Source: CBDBND01 sp965262665
Lineage (GTDB): Bacteria > Pseudomonadota > Alphaproteobacteria > Rhodospirillales > Rhodospirillaceae
Direction: 5' to 3'
DNA: 64,000 bases
Assembly (NCBI GenBank): GCA_965262665.1
Contig: CBDHFR010000004.1
Location: 2,604,001-2,668,000 of the forward strand
This document shows positions 41,593 to 49,751 of this stretch, in pieces; the stretch's first letter is position 1, and each line of letters begins with the position of its first letter. The notes under the pieces were generated by a model, which was not told the DNA's origin, ran no database searches, and saw only the letters and a list, made by a program, of their open reading frames with translations. A program made the position numbers and the translations under genes.

Positions 41593-43818
41593 CTAGTTGT
41601 AGACGAATTTGAAGCGGATGCCCCAGCGCATCGGGTCGCCGATGAAGCGGGCATCGAGGAAGTCCGAGGTCACATACCGTTCGTCGAGACAGTTTTTACA
41701 CCCGAGCTGGATGCCCCAAGTGCCGTCTTCATGATCCCAACTGATGGAAGCGTTGACCGTCTCAAACCCGTCATTGAAGGAATCCGGCGGATTTTGTCCT
41801 GACATCCAGTTGTCGTCGGTGGCCTGAATATCGGCAGTAAAGGTAAGATCACCGCTGAGATTGTCCACATAGGTCGAATAGTCGAAACCGGCCTGGATGG
41901 TGTAATCTGGAGCCCGTTGCGGCTCAGTCACACCAAGGATAAAGCCGCTGGCTCGGGCTCCCGGAGTGAGTTTGTTGTACTTGGCATCTTGGAGACCAAT
42001 GTTGGTGTACACGTTCAGGCCTTCGGCCAGCACCGCGGATACCTCGATCTCTGCACCCCGCACATTCAGCTCGCCTGCATTGTTGTTAACGAATGTGGGC
42101 GCTTCACCTGGCGCTGGCTGGAACGCCAACGACGGCAATTGCAGTTCGCTGTAGGTGACGTCAAAGAGGGTGGCGTTAAACCGGAGGCGGTTGTCGAGCC
42201 ATTCGGAACGGGTGCCGATTTCATAGGACCACACGGTTTCTTCTTCGAACCGGGTCATCAGACGGGCCTGGCCAGCGCGGCCGTTCCATCCGCCGGACTT
42301 GAAGCCTCGGGTGGCAGACGCGAAGACCATGACGTCGTCATTGATCTGGTATTGCAGGGCAAACCGGGGAGTCCACTGGATCGCTGTCACTTTGTCCGGT
42401 ATCCCTTCAGCCACTATGTCATCGATGTTGAAGGTCACGCCGGCGTCGTTGGTGTGAAAATAAAACGGAATGTGCTTAGTTTCGTCGGTCCAGCGTATGC
42501 CGGCAGTAAACGTCAAATTGTCAATGACCTCATAATCCCCTTGCACATACCAAGCAAAACTTTCCGTATCGTTTTCCATGGTGTTGTCATTAAGAACGAG
42601 GGGTGTCGTATTCGGTGCAAACATAAGTGACGTTTCAAACCGAGAGAGATTGTCCTCCTTCATATAGAAGAAACCGGTCACGTAGCTGAGACGGCCATCT
42701 AATGCGTCACCTGTGAGCTTAAGCTCCTGGCTGTACATGTTATGATCACCATCGTTGGACAGTGGTAGTTCAGGCGTGCGAGCAAATAAAGGGCTAACAA
42801 AGTCATGATTGAGGTTGCGGTAGCCAGTGATGACACCAATGCTGAAGCTATCCATGTCGATGATAAGGTTGGAATAGATGTCGTAGGTGGTGGTTTCGTT
42901 GGCAGTACAATTGTTCCGCACCCAATCTAGAGGCTCGTCTCCGGTTTTGCAGTTGTTGAGAAACACGCCTTGGAATCGGGGGCTGCCGTTGAATAGCCAA
43001 GGCCCACGTTTACCTTCCGCAAGATTGCTGTTGGAGGTCACCGGATCCACGGGGGACTGCAGATTCTGGTGATCTTGTGTACTCCAATTTACCGACATAT
43101 CCCAGGTGATGTTATCTACGGGAAGCACACGGATGGCGCCGCGAAGGCCTAAATGTTCGGCAAAGTTAAAATTCTCGTTGTTGACGACACTTCTCTGCCA
43201 GCCATTGTCTTCCAGATAAAAAGCAGACCATTTGGTTAGTACCTTTTCCGACACCGGAATATTGAGGCTGCTCTTGACGCGAATTTCGTCAAACCGCCCA
43301 TAGCCGATTTCGCCCTTGGCCCCGAACACATCGGACGGCTTTTTGGTGATGATGTTGACTGCGCCACCGGTTGTGTTGCGGCCGAACAATGTGCCTTGAG
43401 GCCCACGCAGGACTTCCATCCGCTCGACTTCAACCAATTCGAGGTTGTTGGCATTCTGACGCGGGTTGGCGACTTCATCCACGTAAGTCAAAACAGGTGG
43501 GTCGAACGTCGCCAGGGATTCTGTCGATCCGATGCCACGCAACCAGTAGGCCACCGACGCACCCAAGGTGACGTTGTTGTGGGCAATTAGCAGGGGCACT
43601 TGCCGGCCAAGGTCGATGGTTTCCGTGATATTGCGGCGTTCCATTTGCAGTTCGGACAAAGCCGTCACGGCCAGGGGTGTCGTTTGTAGATTTCGTTCAC
43701 GCCGTTCGGCCGTCACCACGATCTCTTCAAGAGTGATGCCCTGTGCCAAAACGTCTTTGAGCGGAATCGCCATAGCAAGCGCTGCGGCTGTAATTGAAAG
43801 TGATTTCCGGAAAGACAT
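41593..43818 (-). CDS. TonB-dependent outer-membrane receptor 3
   Basis: A 741-residue receptor. ATG 43818 gives signal MSFRKSLSITAAALAMAIPL ending at KDVLAQ; TonB box region ITLEEIVVTAERRERNLQTT; plug with VERMEVLRGPQGTLFGRNTT and GGAVNIITKKPS; barrel ending RWGIRFKFVYN, with Asn in place of a terminal Phe. Cys pair C-K-N-C near the C-terminus (GCKNCLDERYV). It is about three-quarters identical over the C-terminal half to the fragment at 49752-50704. It belongs to the FyuA-like/'pesticin' branch often used for unknown organic ligands. It is flanked by methyltransferase paralogues 1 and 2. Confidence 0.92.
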   Translation of the reverse strand: MSFRKSLSITAAALAMAIPLKDVLAQGITLEEIVVTAERRERNLQTTPLAVTALSELQMERRNITETIDLGRQVPLLIAHNNVTLGASVAYWLRGIGSTESLATFDPPVLTYVDEVANPRQNANNLELVEVERMEVLRGPQGTLFGRNTTGGAVNIITKKPSDVFGAKGEIGYGRFDEIRVKSSLNIPVSEKVLTKWSAFYLEDNGWQRSVVNNENFNFAEHLGLRGAIRVLPVDNITWDMSVNWSTQDHQNLQSPVDPVTSNSNLAEGKRGPWLFNGSPRFQGVFLNNCKTGDEPLDWVRNNCTANETTTYDIYSNLIIDMDSFSIGVITGYRNLNHDFVSPLFARTPELPLSNDGDHNMYSQELKLTGDALDGRLSYVTGFFYMKEDNLSRFETSLMFAPNTTPLVLNDNTMENDTESFAWYVQGDYEVIDNLTFTAGIRWTDETKHIPFYFHTNDAGVTFNIDDIVAEGIPDKVTAIQWTPRFALQYQINDDVMVFASATRGFKSGGWNGRAGQARLMTRFEEETVWSYEIGTRSEWLDNRLRFNATLFDVTYSELQLPSLAFQPAPGEAPTFVNNNAGELNVRGAEIEVSAVLAEGLNVYTNIGLQDAKYNKLTPGARASGFILGVTEPQRAPDYTIQAGFDYSTYVDNLSGDLTFTADIQATDDNWMSGQNPPDSFNDGFETVNASISWDHEDGTWGIQLGCKNCLDERYVTSDFLDARFIGDPMRWGIRFKFVYN

Positions 43819-43830
43819 CAAAACCCCCAC

Positions 43831-44206
43831 ACAAAATTGTTCAACCCGAGTGGCCCATTGCAGGCCTCTGAATGCTGTGAAAATAGCCTGTATTTTTTTG
43901 CAACTTACCAGGGAAACTTGTATGGACCAATGGAATCTCAGAACCCTATTTGGCCAGTGTGTTGCAAAAACACCATGATCCTTAGCGTGCCAGGAAGATA
44001 CGAAAAATCAAGCGGTTTATAAAGTTCGAAAGGTCAGAACAGCAGTCGCCCCCCCCTCGCCGACCACACTGGACAGGTGGGGATCACCACCAATGGCTTC
44101 CACCCTATTCTGCATCGTTGAAGGAGATGGTTGTTGACTGTTGCTAAGCGTTTGTCCGTTTAGAGTTCCAATCGCACCCGATTGTGTATGCCACAGGTCG
44201 GGGTTA
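43831..44206. other. Divergent intergenic region
   Basis: About 375 bp between receptor 3 (leftward) and methyltransferase 2 (rightward). No gene is seen. A CCCCCCCTC run occurs at about 44050. No convincing promoter hexamers could be picked. Confidence 0.4.
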
Positions 44207-44243
44207 TCCTTGGATCACCCCAATACAATACGTGATCCAAGGA
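44207..44243 (+). promoter_or_regulatory. Hairpin that would occlude the ribosome site of methyltransferase 2
   Basis: A perfect 12-bp inverted repeat, TCCTTGGATCAC (44207-44218) and GTGATCCAAGGA (44232-44243), separated by a 13-nt loop. The right arm contains the AAGGA Shine-Dalgarno 7 nt before the ATG at 44251. In RNA the hairpin would mask ribosome binding; in DNA it could be an operator. No comparable structure precedes the other two paralogues. Confidence 0.6.
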
Positions 44244-44250
44244 CTACGCC

Positions 44251-45435
44251 ATGCCCACTCGCCTCAGTCATGACCTCGCCATAGATGCCAGCCGGGATGA
44301 AGCTGCCCGGCAAGGCTTTGTCACTAGTATGCGCCAATTCGTTCTGGGCGATCTCGCTGGCAATATGCGTACGGTCTATGACCGTCGTGTCCTACCGGAT
44401 TTTGAGCGCAAACATGGACGCGCGCCCAAAGATGGTCCGGAAATTCACAAAGCGATGAAGCCGGATACTTTGTTCAAGTTCTATTCTGCAGTGCGCAACA
44501 GCACACAGGAGCTCGTATGGCGCTCTGTGCTGCCCGGCATCGACCGGTCCAGCGATGAACTAGCGGAAAAGACAGCCGCGTTGAACGCAGAAGAAGAAAC
44601 TCTCCATCTGGATCCTGAGTTCGAAACACCACGCTACATTAGCGCCCTCGACGTTCATCTCATGCCCGGCTGTTACCACACGGAACGGTTCGACGGTGAT
44701 GTCACTCAAGGCGCGCTGTACGACAACGGCCTATCGGTTTTTCTCATGGGCTATCTCGGCCCGGAAATGGATGATACGGGCCGATCCGTGTCTCAATTCC
44801 TCAAGGCCCGTTATCCCGACTTCGCGCCTAACAAGATGATCGATATCGGTGCGACGGTGGGTTTCAACACATTACCTTGGCTGGAGGCGTGGCCTGACTT
44901 AGACATCCACGCCATCGACCCGGGCGCACCCAACGTCCGATACGGCCACGCCCGCTGCAAGGCCTTGGGTTATCCTATTCATTGGCATCAGATGAACGGC
45001 ACAGACCTTAAGTTCGATGACAACAACGTCGACATCGTTTGGTCGGCCATGGTGCTGCATGAGATGCCCATGTTCGATGTGGCCAAGGTGTTTGAAGAAA
45101 GCTACCGCGTCTTAAAACCGGGTGGCTTAATGATTCACATGGAACTGCCCTTGAACGCGGAAGTCCCGCCTTACGAGCAGTTCTATTTGGATTGGGACGC
45201 CTACTATAACAAAGAGCCGTTCTATAAATCCTTGCGCGATCTTGACGTGCGCCAAGCTGTGCTTGATGCGGGGTTCGACGAAGATAAGTTCGTCCGCTTT
45301 ATCATTCCGAGCCAGCACAACCATGGCGCCAAAGCAGTGCTGGAAGCAGCCAAGGAAGACGCCAATAAAGTTGAAGGCAATGTGGGCAAGCTGCAGGACG
45401 GTTTGAAGTGGTTCACCTTCGGAGCCTGGAAGTGA
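44251..45435 (+). CDS. Class I SAM-dependent methyltransferase, paralogue 2
   Basis: A 394-residue paralogue of the protein at 40052. It shares the N-terminal domain (DEAARQGFVTSMRQFVLGDL, ALDVHLMPGCYHTERFDGDV) and the Rossmann domain (KMIDIGATVGFNTLPWLEAW motif I, IHAIDPGAPNVRYGHARCKA, FDDNNVDIVWSAMVLHEMPM, LKPGGLMIHMELPL). Motif I has I-D-I-G-A instead of D-V-G-C. Substrate unknown. Translation may be controlled by the hairpin at 44207-44243. Family A copy A14 follows 15 bp after the stop. Confidence 0.85.
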   Translation: MPTRLSHDLAIDASRDEAARQGFVTSMRQFVLGDLAGNMRTVYDRRVLPDFERKHGRAPKDGPEIHKAMKPDTLFKFYSAVRNSTQELVWRSVLPGIDRSSDELAEKTAALNAEEETLHLDPEFETPRYISALDVHLMPGCYHTERFDGDVTQGALYDNGLSVFLMGYLGPEMDDTGRSVSQFLKARYPDFAPNKMIDIGATVGFNTLPWLEAWPDLDIHAIDPGAPNVRYGHARCKALGYPIHWHQMNGTDLKFDDNNVDIVWSAMVLHEMPMFDVAKVFEESYRVLKPGGLMIHMELPLNAEVPPYEQFYLDWDAYYNKEPFYKSLRDLDVRQAVLDAGFDEDKFVRFIIPSQHNHGAKAVLEAAKEDANKVEGNVGKLQDGLKWFTFGAWK

Positions 45436-45450
45436 GTCTCGGCTGCCCCT

Positions 45451-45526
45451 TGTCCCTTCCGAGAACCTCATCCATACCTGGACGGCGTGTATCAGGAAAA
45501 TCGGCGGAAAAGCTTTTCGGGAAGAG
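45451..45526. repeat. Family A element, copy A14
   Basis: Begins TGTCCCTTCCGAGAACC and carries TGGACGGCGTGTATCAGG and CGGCGGAAAAGCTTTTCGGG. The right end lacks the usual GGGACA, because it is joined to the recombinase-like sequence at 45528. Confidence 0.7.
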
Positions 45527-45527
45527 C

Positions 45528-45582
45528 TGGTTGCGGGGGCCCGCAACCAACGTTGTCTTCGTTTGGATGAGGTGTGGTTATA
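45528..45582 (+). pseudogene. 3' end of a serine recombinase gene
   Basis: The frame reads LVAGARNQRCLRLDEVWL-stop. The beginning, and the DNA under it (CTGGTTGCGGGGGCCCG), are identical to the end of the serine recombinase at 15127-16779 (TLVAGARNLP). The rest of the gene is absent, cut by family A copy A14. GGTTGCGGGGGCCCGCAACC is itself an imperfect palindrome made of tRNA 3'-end sequence in both orientations. Confidence 0.5.
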
Positions 45583-45618
45583 ATGCTTCACAACCTATAA
45601 ATTGGCTATATGTGTGTG

Positions 45619-45661
45619 GCTCATAACCTGAAGTTCGGAGGTTCAGATCCCCCCGCAACCA
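45619..45661 (+). tRNA. tRNA-fMet (CAT) 3' half, probable attachment-site remnant
   Basis: GGCTCATAACCTGAAG contains the CAT anticodon loop of initiator tRNA, GGAGGTTCAGATCC is the T arm, and CCCGCAACCA is the acceptor 3' strand with encoded CCA. The 5' half (acceptor strand, D arm) does not precede it: the upstream bases do not fold and identity begins inside the anticodon stem. Integrases often recombine at tRNA anticodon loops or 3' ends, leaving exactly this type of fragment. It is not a functional tRNA gene as seen. Confidence 0.7.
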
Positions 45662-45666
45662 ATTCC

Positions 45667-45709
45667 CGCCGCTAGGTCAATGACTTAGCGGCGTTCTCTT
45701 TTGTTCTTT
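45667..45709 (+). terminator. Rho-independent terminator behind the tRNA fragment
   Basis: CGCCGCTA (45667-45674) pairs with TAGCGGCG (45686-45693), and inner GTCA pairs with TGAC, followed by TTCTCTTTTGTTCTTTTTTG. A strong terminator, as expected downstream of an original tRNA gene. Confidence 0.85.
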
Positions 45710-45753
45710 TTTGATTACCAGTCAATTCGGAAGCATGTAGGAATCAAATGGGG

Positions 45754-46846
45754 TGTCCCTTCCGTTTACCTTATCCGCCGGTATTCATGGTGCAATCCAT
45801 CGAGATGTGAGCACTTGACGATAGCGCCATGGCGTTCGACGGGTCGAGATTTCGGGGAATCTTTACCCAATGAAAGGTGTGTCCGGACACGATTGTAGTA
45901 CCGCGCGTAGTTTCTGAGCGTCCGCCTCAGGTGAGGTTCACTGAAAATGATTGTGTGATCGAGACAGTCCCGACGGATGGAGCCAATCACGCGTTCCACG
46001 TACCCATTCTGCCGAGGCGATCTGGGTGCTGTGGGACGGTCTCTAATGCCCATTACCCTTAATCGCCGTTTGAAGACCGTGCCGTAACTGGCATCCCGGT
46101 CTCTGATGAGGTATCGCGGCGCGGTCTCCCAGGGAAAGGCTTGGCTGACCTGATTGGCGATCCAAGCCGCAGTAGGATGATAGGTGGAGTTCGTCCAGAC
46201 GAGTTCACGCCTCGTCAGGTGAAGGATCACCAGCCCGTACAGCAGCTTGAAGCTTGCCGTCGGCACCCCAAACAGATCGACTGCCGCGATGGCATCTTTA
46301 TGGTTGTTTATGAACGTCCTCCAGCTTTGCCCGCGGGGCCGGTAGCACCGCCGAAGATATTTGCTTACTGTGGATTGGGACACGTCAAAGCCCAACTTGA
46401 GGAGTTCACCATGGATACGCGGTGCACCCCAAAGAGGGTTATCCCGCGTCATTGACTTGATCAGTTGCTTCAGGTCCCGGTCTATGGCCGGGCGCCCACC
46501 CGGATTGCGTGATTTCCACCGCCACAGGCTTCGGAAACCGTACCTGTGCCAGCGCAGAACGGTCTCAGGCCTGACGATCACCATGGCGTCTAGAACCGAG
46601 GGATACAGCCGTGTGAGCCATGTCAGAAAGATGCGGTCCAGACGGGAAAGACGGATGCGGCCATGGTGTTTGCGCCTCAGGACCGAGACCTGATGTCTCA
46701 ATGTGATGTTCTCTGCAGCCAGCCGGCGCGGTCCCTTGACCATGGCCAACAATGCCAGGAAGAACATTCCAACGAACGATATCATCCTAAACGGATTACA
46801 GAGGATCCATCGTCATTTCAGCCGGATAAGATTTTCAGGAGGGACA
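45754..46846 (-). mobile_element. Intact IS, parent of the family A elements
   Basis: A 1093-bp element. Left end TGTCCCTTCCGTTTACCTTA, right end (reverse complement) TGTCCCTCCTGAAAATCTTA, both continuing TCCGSC. One transposase gene fills it, and its stop codon lies only 13 bp from the left end. The same ends and the same last codons occur in about 15 short elements across the window. No clear target duplication is visible (AATGGGG left, GGTGTAT right). Confidence 0.85.
45766..46785 (-). CDS. Transposase with rve (DDE) integrase core
   Basis: A 339-residue transposase. The N-terminus has a hydrophobic stretch and RLAAENITLRHQVSVLRRKH; an HTH-like region follows (LIKSMTRDNPLWGAPRIHGE). The catalytic core has AAVDLFGVPTASF (first Asp), PRYLIRDRDASYGTVFKRRL (second Asp), and PRQNGYVERVIGSIRRDCLD (Glu), ending THLSLGKDSPKSRPVERHGA and LDGLHHEYRRIR. 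This is the widespread 'integrase core' transposase type close to IS3/IS481. It looks complete, so it could mobilise the family A elements in trans. Confidence 0.9.
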   Translation of the reverse strand: MISFVGMFFLALLAMVKGPRRLAAENITLRHQVSVLRRKHHGRIRLSRLDRIFLTWLTRLYPSVLDAMVIVRPETVLRWHRYGFRSLWRWKSRNPGGRPAIDRDLKQLIKSMTRDNPLWGAPRIHGELLKLGFDVSQSTVSKYLRRCYRPRGQSWRTFINNHKDAIAAVDLFGVPTASFKLLYGLVILHLTRRELVWTNSTYHPTAAWIANQVSQAFPWETAPRYLIRDRDASYGTVFKRRLRVMGIRDRPTAPRSPRQNGYVERVIGSIRRDCLDHTIIFSEPHLRRTLRNYARYYNRVRTHLSLGKDSPKSRPVERHGAIVKCSHLDGLHHEYRRIR

Positions 46847-46945
46847 GGTGTATTTAGTCAGTATATGCCGGGGTAGCGCTCCAAGGTCTTCACTAGGCCG
46901 CAACGGGTACCGCCCCTTGAACACAGGCGCTGGCGTAGGTGGATC

Positions 46946-47884
46946 ATGAACATCAATCAAATTCGTTACTTCATTGCAGTGGTGGATTGCGGCAGCTTTC
47001 GCAGCGCTAGCCGAATGGTCGCGTTGAGTTAGCCGGCTTTATCAAACAGCATCAAGACGCTGGAAGATTCCCTGCAGGTGGAGCTATTGGAGCGCCGAAA
47101 GGACGGCGTAATACCGACGGCGTATGGCAAGGTCCTTTACAACTTTTTCAAGTCTGCGTTGGCGTCCGTGCAGCGCGGACATCAAGAAGTTGAATTAATG
47201 CGTGACGGATCAAAAGGGCGTGTAAATATTGGCGCTCCGACAGGTATGATTGACTTGTTTTTACCAAACATCATTGAGCAAATGGTTTCGAAGTCGCGTG
47301 AAATTACTTTTGATATCCGGTATGACTGCCTCGACAACCTCTTGCAGGACCTTCGGCATGGTGAAGTGGATTTTTTGCTGACACCCTATTGGCAGGGAAC
47401 GTTGCTTAAGGAAGGTCTAGAAATTGAAAAACTGACGGGCATAAATTTTTCTATCTACGCCAGAAGCAGCCATCCCTTGACACAAAAAAATAATGTCACC
47501 TTGGAAGATTTAATGGGAGCGGACTGGATATTGGCGGAATCAGAAGGAATGCAGGCGCTCCGCCAAGAACTGTTTGGTACTGCGCAGGCGCACCACATAA
47601 ACTGCGTAGTGACCCATAATCACCCGCCATTCATGATCAACTTGTTGGAAAAGCTGGACCTGCTGTCGATTATGCCTGATTACACAGTTGAGCAACTGAC
47701 GACACACGGATCGCTAAAGAAAATAGAGTATCCACCGTTCCGACCGTCCTTACCTGCGGGGCTGATCCATCTTACAGGGCGTCATATCACACCATCAATG
47801 CAGCTCTTCGCAGACACAACGCGTGAATACATGAGCAATACTTCCCACCAACACGTTGAATTGCTGAAAATTTGCGCTCGGTGA
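46946..47884 (+). pseudogene. LysR-family regulator with an amber stop in the HTH
   Basis: A LysR-type regulator of 312 codons: MNINQIRYFIAVVDCGSFRS ASRMVALS, then TAG at 47030-47032, then PALSNSIKTLEDSLQVELLE. The family consensus SQPALSxxIxxLE shows that the TAG replaces a CAG (Gln), a single C-to-T change in the recognition helix. The effector domain is intact (VNIGAPTGMIDLFLPNIIEQ, LLTPYWQGTLLKEGLEIEKL). It is either a fresh pseudogene or rescued by suppression; an internal restart would lack DNA binding. It might have regulated the VOC gene on the other strand, which starts downstream. Confidence 0.85.
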
Positions 47885-47892
47885 AGCACATC

Positions 47893-48210
47893 TTAGGCGT
47901 TGGCTTCTAAAACGGCTTCACCGCGGCGCACTGCACCGTCTGCGTAAGGAACAGTCTCAGGAGCAGGATCACAGACTTCCATGAAGGGAAGCATTCCGAA
48001 GTCCGGCGCGTTAGCCTCCGCCTTCATTATCAAAAATCGGGCTTGTTCAGGTGTTAGACCGAGCTGTGTGAAAACTGTGGGATCATCTACCCCACCGGAG
48101 AGGATCACTGTCATATCAAAAACATCACTATAGAAACCAACGGCGGCATCCAAGTCAGAGACTATAAGCGCCGTGCGCTTGATCGCCGTGAGGCCGAGCG
48201 TGTTGGACAT
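47893..48210 (-). CDS. VOC/glyoxalase-fold protein, short (possibly truncated)
   Basis: A 105-residue product: MSNTLGLTAIKRTALIVSDL DAAVGFYSDVFDMTV, the first beta-alpha-beta-beta-beta module of the vicinal oxygen chelate fold, then FLIMKAEANAPDFGMLPFME and VRRGEAVLEANA-stop. Full VOC proteins have a second module; this one ends where relatives continue VLVF... so the 3' end is probably lost at the junction with the LysR gene (stop to stop 9 bp). The N-terminal His typical of the metal site is absent (KRTALIV). The 1512-bp IS copy 1 starts 29 bp upstream of its ATG and may have displaced its promoter. Confidence 0.6.
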   Translation of the reverse strand: MSNTLGLTAIKRTALIVSDLDAAVGFYSDVFDMTVILSGGVDDPTVFTQLGLTPEQARFLIMKAEANAPDFGMLPFMEVCDPAPETVPYADGAVRRGEAVLEANA

Positions 48211-48325
48211 ATGTAGACTTCTCAGCAATAGAATAAACTGTCTGACGTCAGCGCCTTTGGGACAAATTGAGGTAATTGCATAACGGAGGATTTCTGGCTC
48301 ATCGTAGTGACCGAAGGGAACGAAG

Positions 48326-48700
48326 ATGAGACAGAAATTAATGAGCAAGAACGACCCGGCGGAGAGAACGGTTCGGGATATTCGGCGCAAGACACGCAAG
48401 CAGTATACGGCTGAGGAGAAGATCCGGATCGTGGTGTCGGGCCTGCGCGGCGAGGAGAGCATCGCCGCCTTGTGCCGCCGCGAGGGCATCGCCGAGGGTC
48501 TGTATTACAGCTGGTCGAAAGAGTTTTTGGAAGCGGGCAAGAAGCGGCTCGCCGGCGACACCGGGCGCCAAGCGACCTCGGGCGAGGTTAAAGGCCTCCG
48601 CCAGGAGATGCGCGACTTGAAGGAGTTGGTCGCCGAACTTTCGCTGGAGAACCGTCTTCTCAAAAAAAACATGCTCGGGCACGGGGGAGACGAGGAATGA
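48326..48700 (+). CDS. IS orfA, HTH protein (copy 1)
   Basis: 124 residues: a helix-turn-helix of the transposase-8 type (KQYTAEEKIRIVVSGLRGEE, SIAALCRREGIAEGLYYSWS) and a C-terminal leucine zipper (EMRDLKELVAELSLENRLLK). It differs from copies 2 and 3 at two residues: Ile (RDIRRKT) for Phe and Tyr (LYYSWS) for Cys. Its stop overlaps the orfB start (ATGA), so coupling rather than the frameshift typical of IS3 is likely. Confidence 0.9.
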   Translation: MRQKLMSKNDPAERTVRDIRRKTRKQYTAEEKIRIVVSGLRGEESIAALCRREGIAEGLYYSWSKEFLEAGKKRLAGDTGRQATSGEVKGLRQEMRDLKELVAELSLENRLLKKNMLGHGGDEE

Positions 48701-49677
48701 GGTATCGCGCATCCGAGAAGCTGGAGATCATCCGCCTGGTCGAGCAGTCCCACCTGGGCGTCGGGTCCACTTTGGACAAGCTGGGCATTCCGAAGACCAC
48801 CTTTTATCGCTGGTACGATCGTTTTCTGGCCTTTGGCGACGCCGGTCTTGAGGATCGCAACAGCAGCCCGGGCCGGGTATGGAACCGGATCCCGGATGAT
48901 GTCCGGGGGCAGATCATCGATCTTGCCCTGGAGGAGACACAACTGTCGCCCCGGGAACTGGCCGTCAGGTTTACGGACACCAGGGGCTACTTTGTCTCGG
49001 AAGCCTCGGTTTATCGGCTTCTCAAAGCCCACGACCTGATCACCAGCCCCGCTTTCGTGATCATCAAGGCAGCCGATGAGTTCCGCGACAAGACCACGGC
49101 GCCGAACCAGCTGTGGCAGACCGACTTCACCTCTCTCAAGGTCATCGGCTGGGGCTGGTTTTATCTGTCGACCATCTTGGACGACTATTCCCGCTACATC
49201 ATTGCTTGGAAGCTCTGCACCAACATGACGGCGGACGATGTGACGGCAACACTGAAGTTGGCGCTAGAAGCCTCAGGCTGCAATCGCGCCAATGTCGTCC
49301 ACAAGCCGAGGCTGCTCAGCGACAACGGCTCGTCCTATATCTCCAGCGATCTGGCTGAATGGCTCGGGGACCACGGTATGGATCACGTTCGGGGCGCACC
49401 GTATCACCCGCAAACCCAGGGCAAGATCGAGCGCTGGCATCAAACGCTGAAGAACCGGATCCTGCTTGAAAATTATTATCTACCCGGCGATCTCGAAAAC
49501 CAGATCAGCGCCTTCGTCGATCGCTACAACAACCAACGCTACCACGAGAGCATCGGCAACGTAACTCCAGCCGACGCCTACTTTGGACGCCACACCGCCA
49601 GCATCGAAAAGAGAAAAAAGATCAAAAAACTGACCACCCAAAACCGCCGCTTGAACCATCAACGCCAAGCGGCTTAA
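48697..49677 (+). CDS. IS orfB, DDE transposase (copy 1)
   Basis: 326 residues with an N-terminal HTH (LEIIRLVEQSHLGVGSTLDK), HTH_21-like segment, and an rve core: NQLWQTDFTSLKVIGWGWFY (Asp), RLLSDNGSSYISSDLAEWLG (Asp), HPQTQGKIERWHQTLKNRIL (Glu). Identical to copies 2 and 3. Complete and probably active. Similar to IS3-superfamily transposases; the exact family is uncertain because of the 9-bp target duplication seen at copy 3. Confidence 0.92.
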   Translation: MRYRASEKLEIIRLVEQSHLGVGSTLDKLGIPKTTFYRWYDRFLAFGDAGLEDRNSSPGRVWNRIPDDVRGQIIDLALEETQLSPRELAVRFTDTRGYFVSEASVYRLLKAHDLITSPAFVIIKAADEFRDKTTAPNQLWQTDFTSLKVIGWGWFYLSTILDDYSRYIIAWKLCTNMTADDVTATLKLALEASGCNRANVVHKPRLLSDNGSSYISSDLAEWLGDHGMDHVRGAPYHPQTQGKIERWHQTLKNRILLENYYLPGDLENQISAFVDRYNNQRYHESIGNVTPADAYFGRHTASIEKRKKIKKLTTQNRRLNHQRQAA

Positions 49678-49751
49678 CATCAAACAAAGATGAGCCCGAT
49701 CCTCCCTTATGAAACACGCTCAACAGTCCCATTTGTTTTGATGACGGACAG

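Larger units (their letters stand above)
48239..49750 (+). mobile_element. 1512-bp two-gene IS, copy 1
   Basis: Ends TGTCTGACGTCAGCGCC (left) and, reverse complement, TGTCCGTCATCAAAACAAAT (right); both continue into an ...ATGGGAC / TGGGACA stretch. It carries orfA and orfB overlapping by ATGA. The flanks (AATAAAC and GTCCAAG) do not form a target duplication, and the gene on the right (a receptor) has no partner on the left, so a deletion or inversion happened at this copy. Confidence 0.9.
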
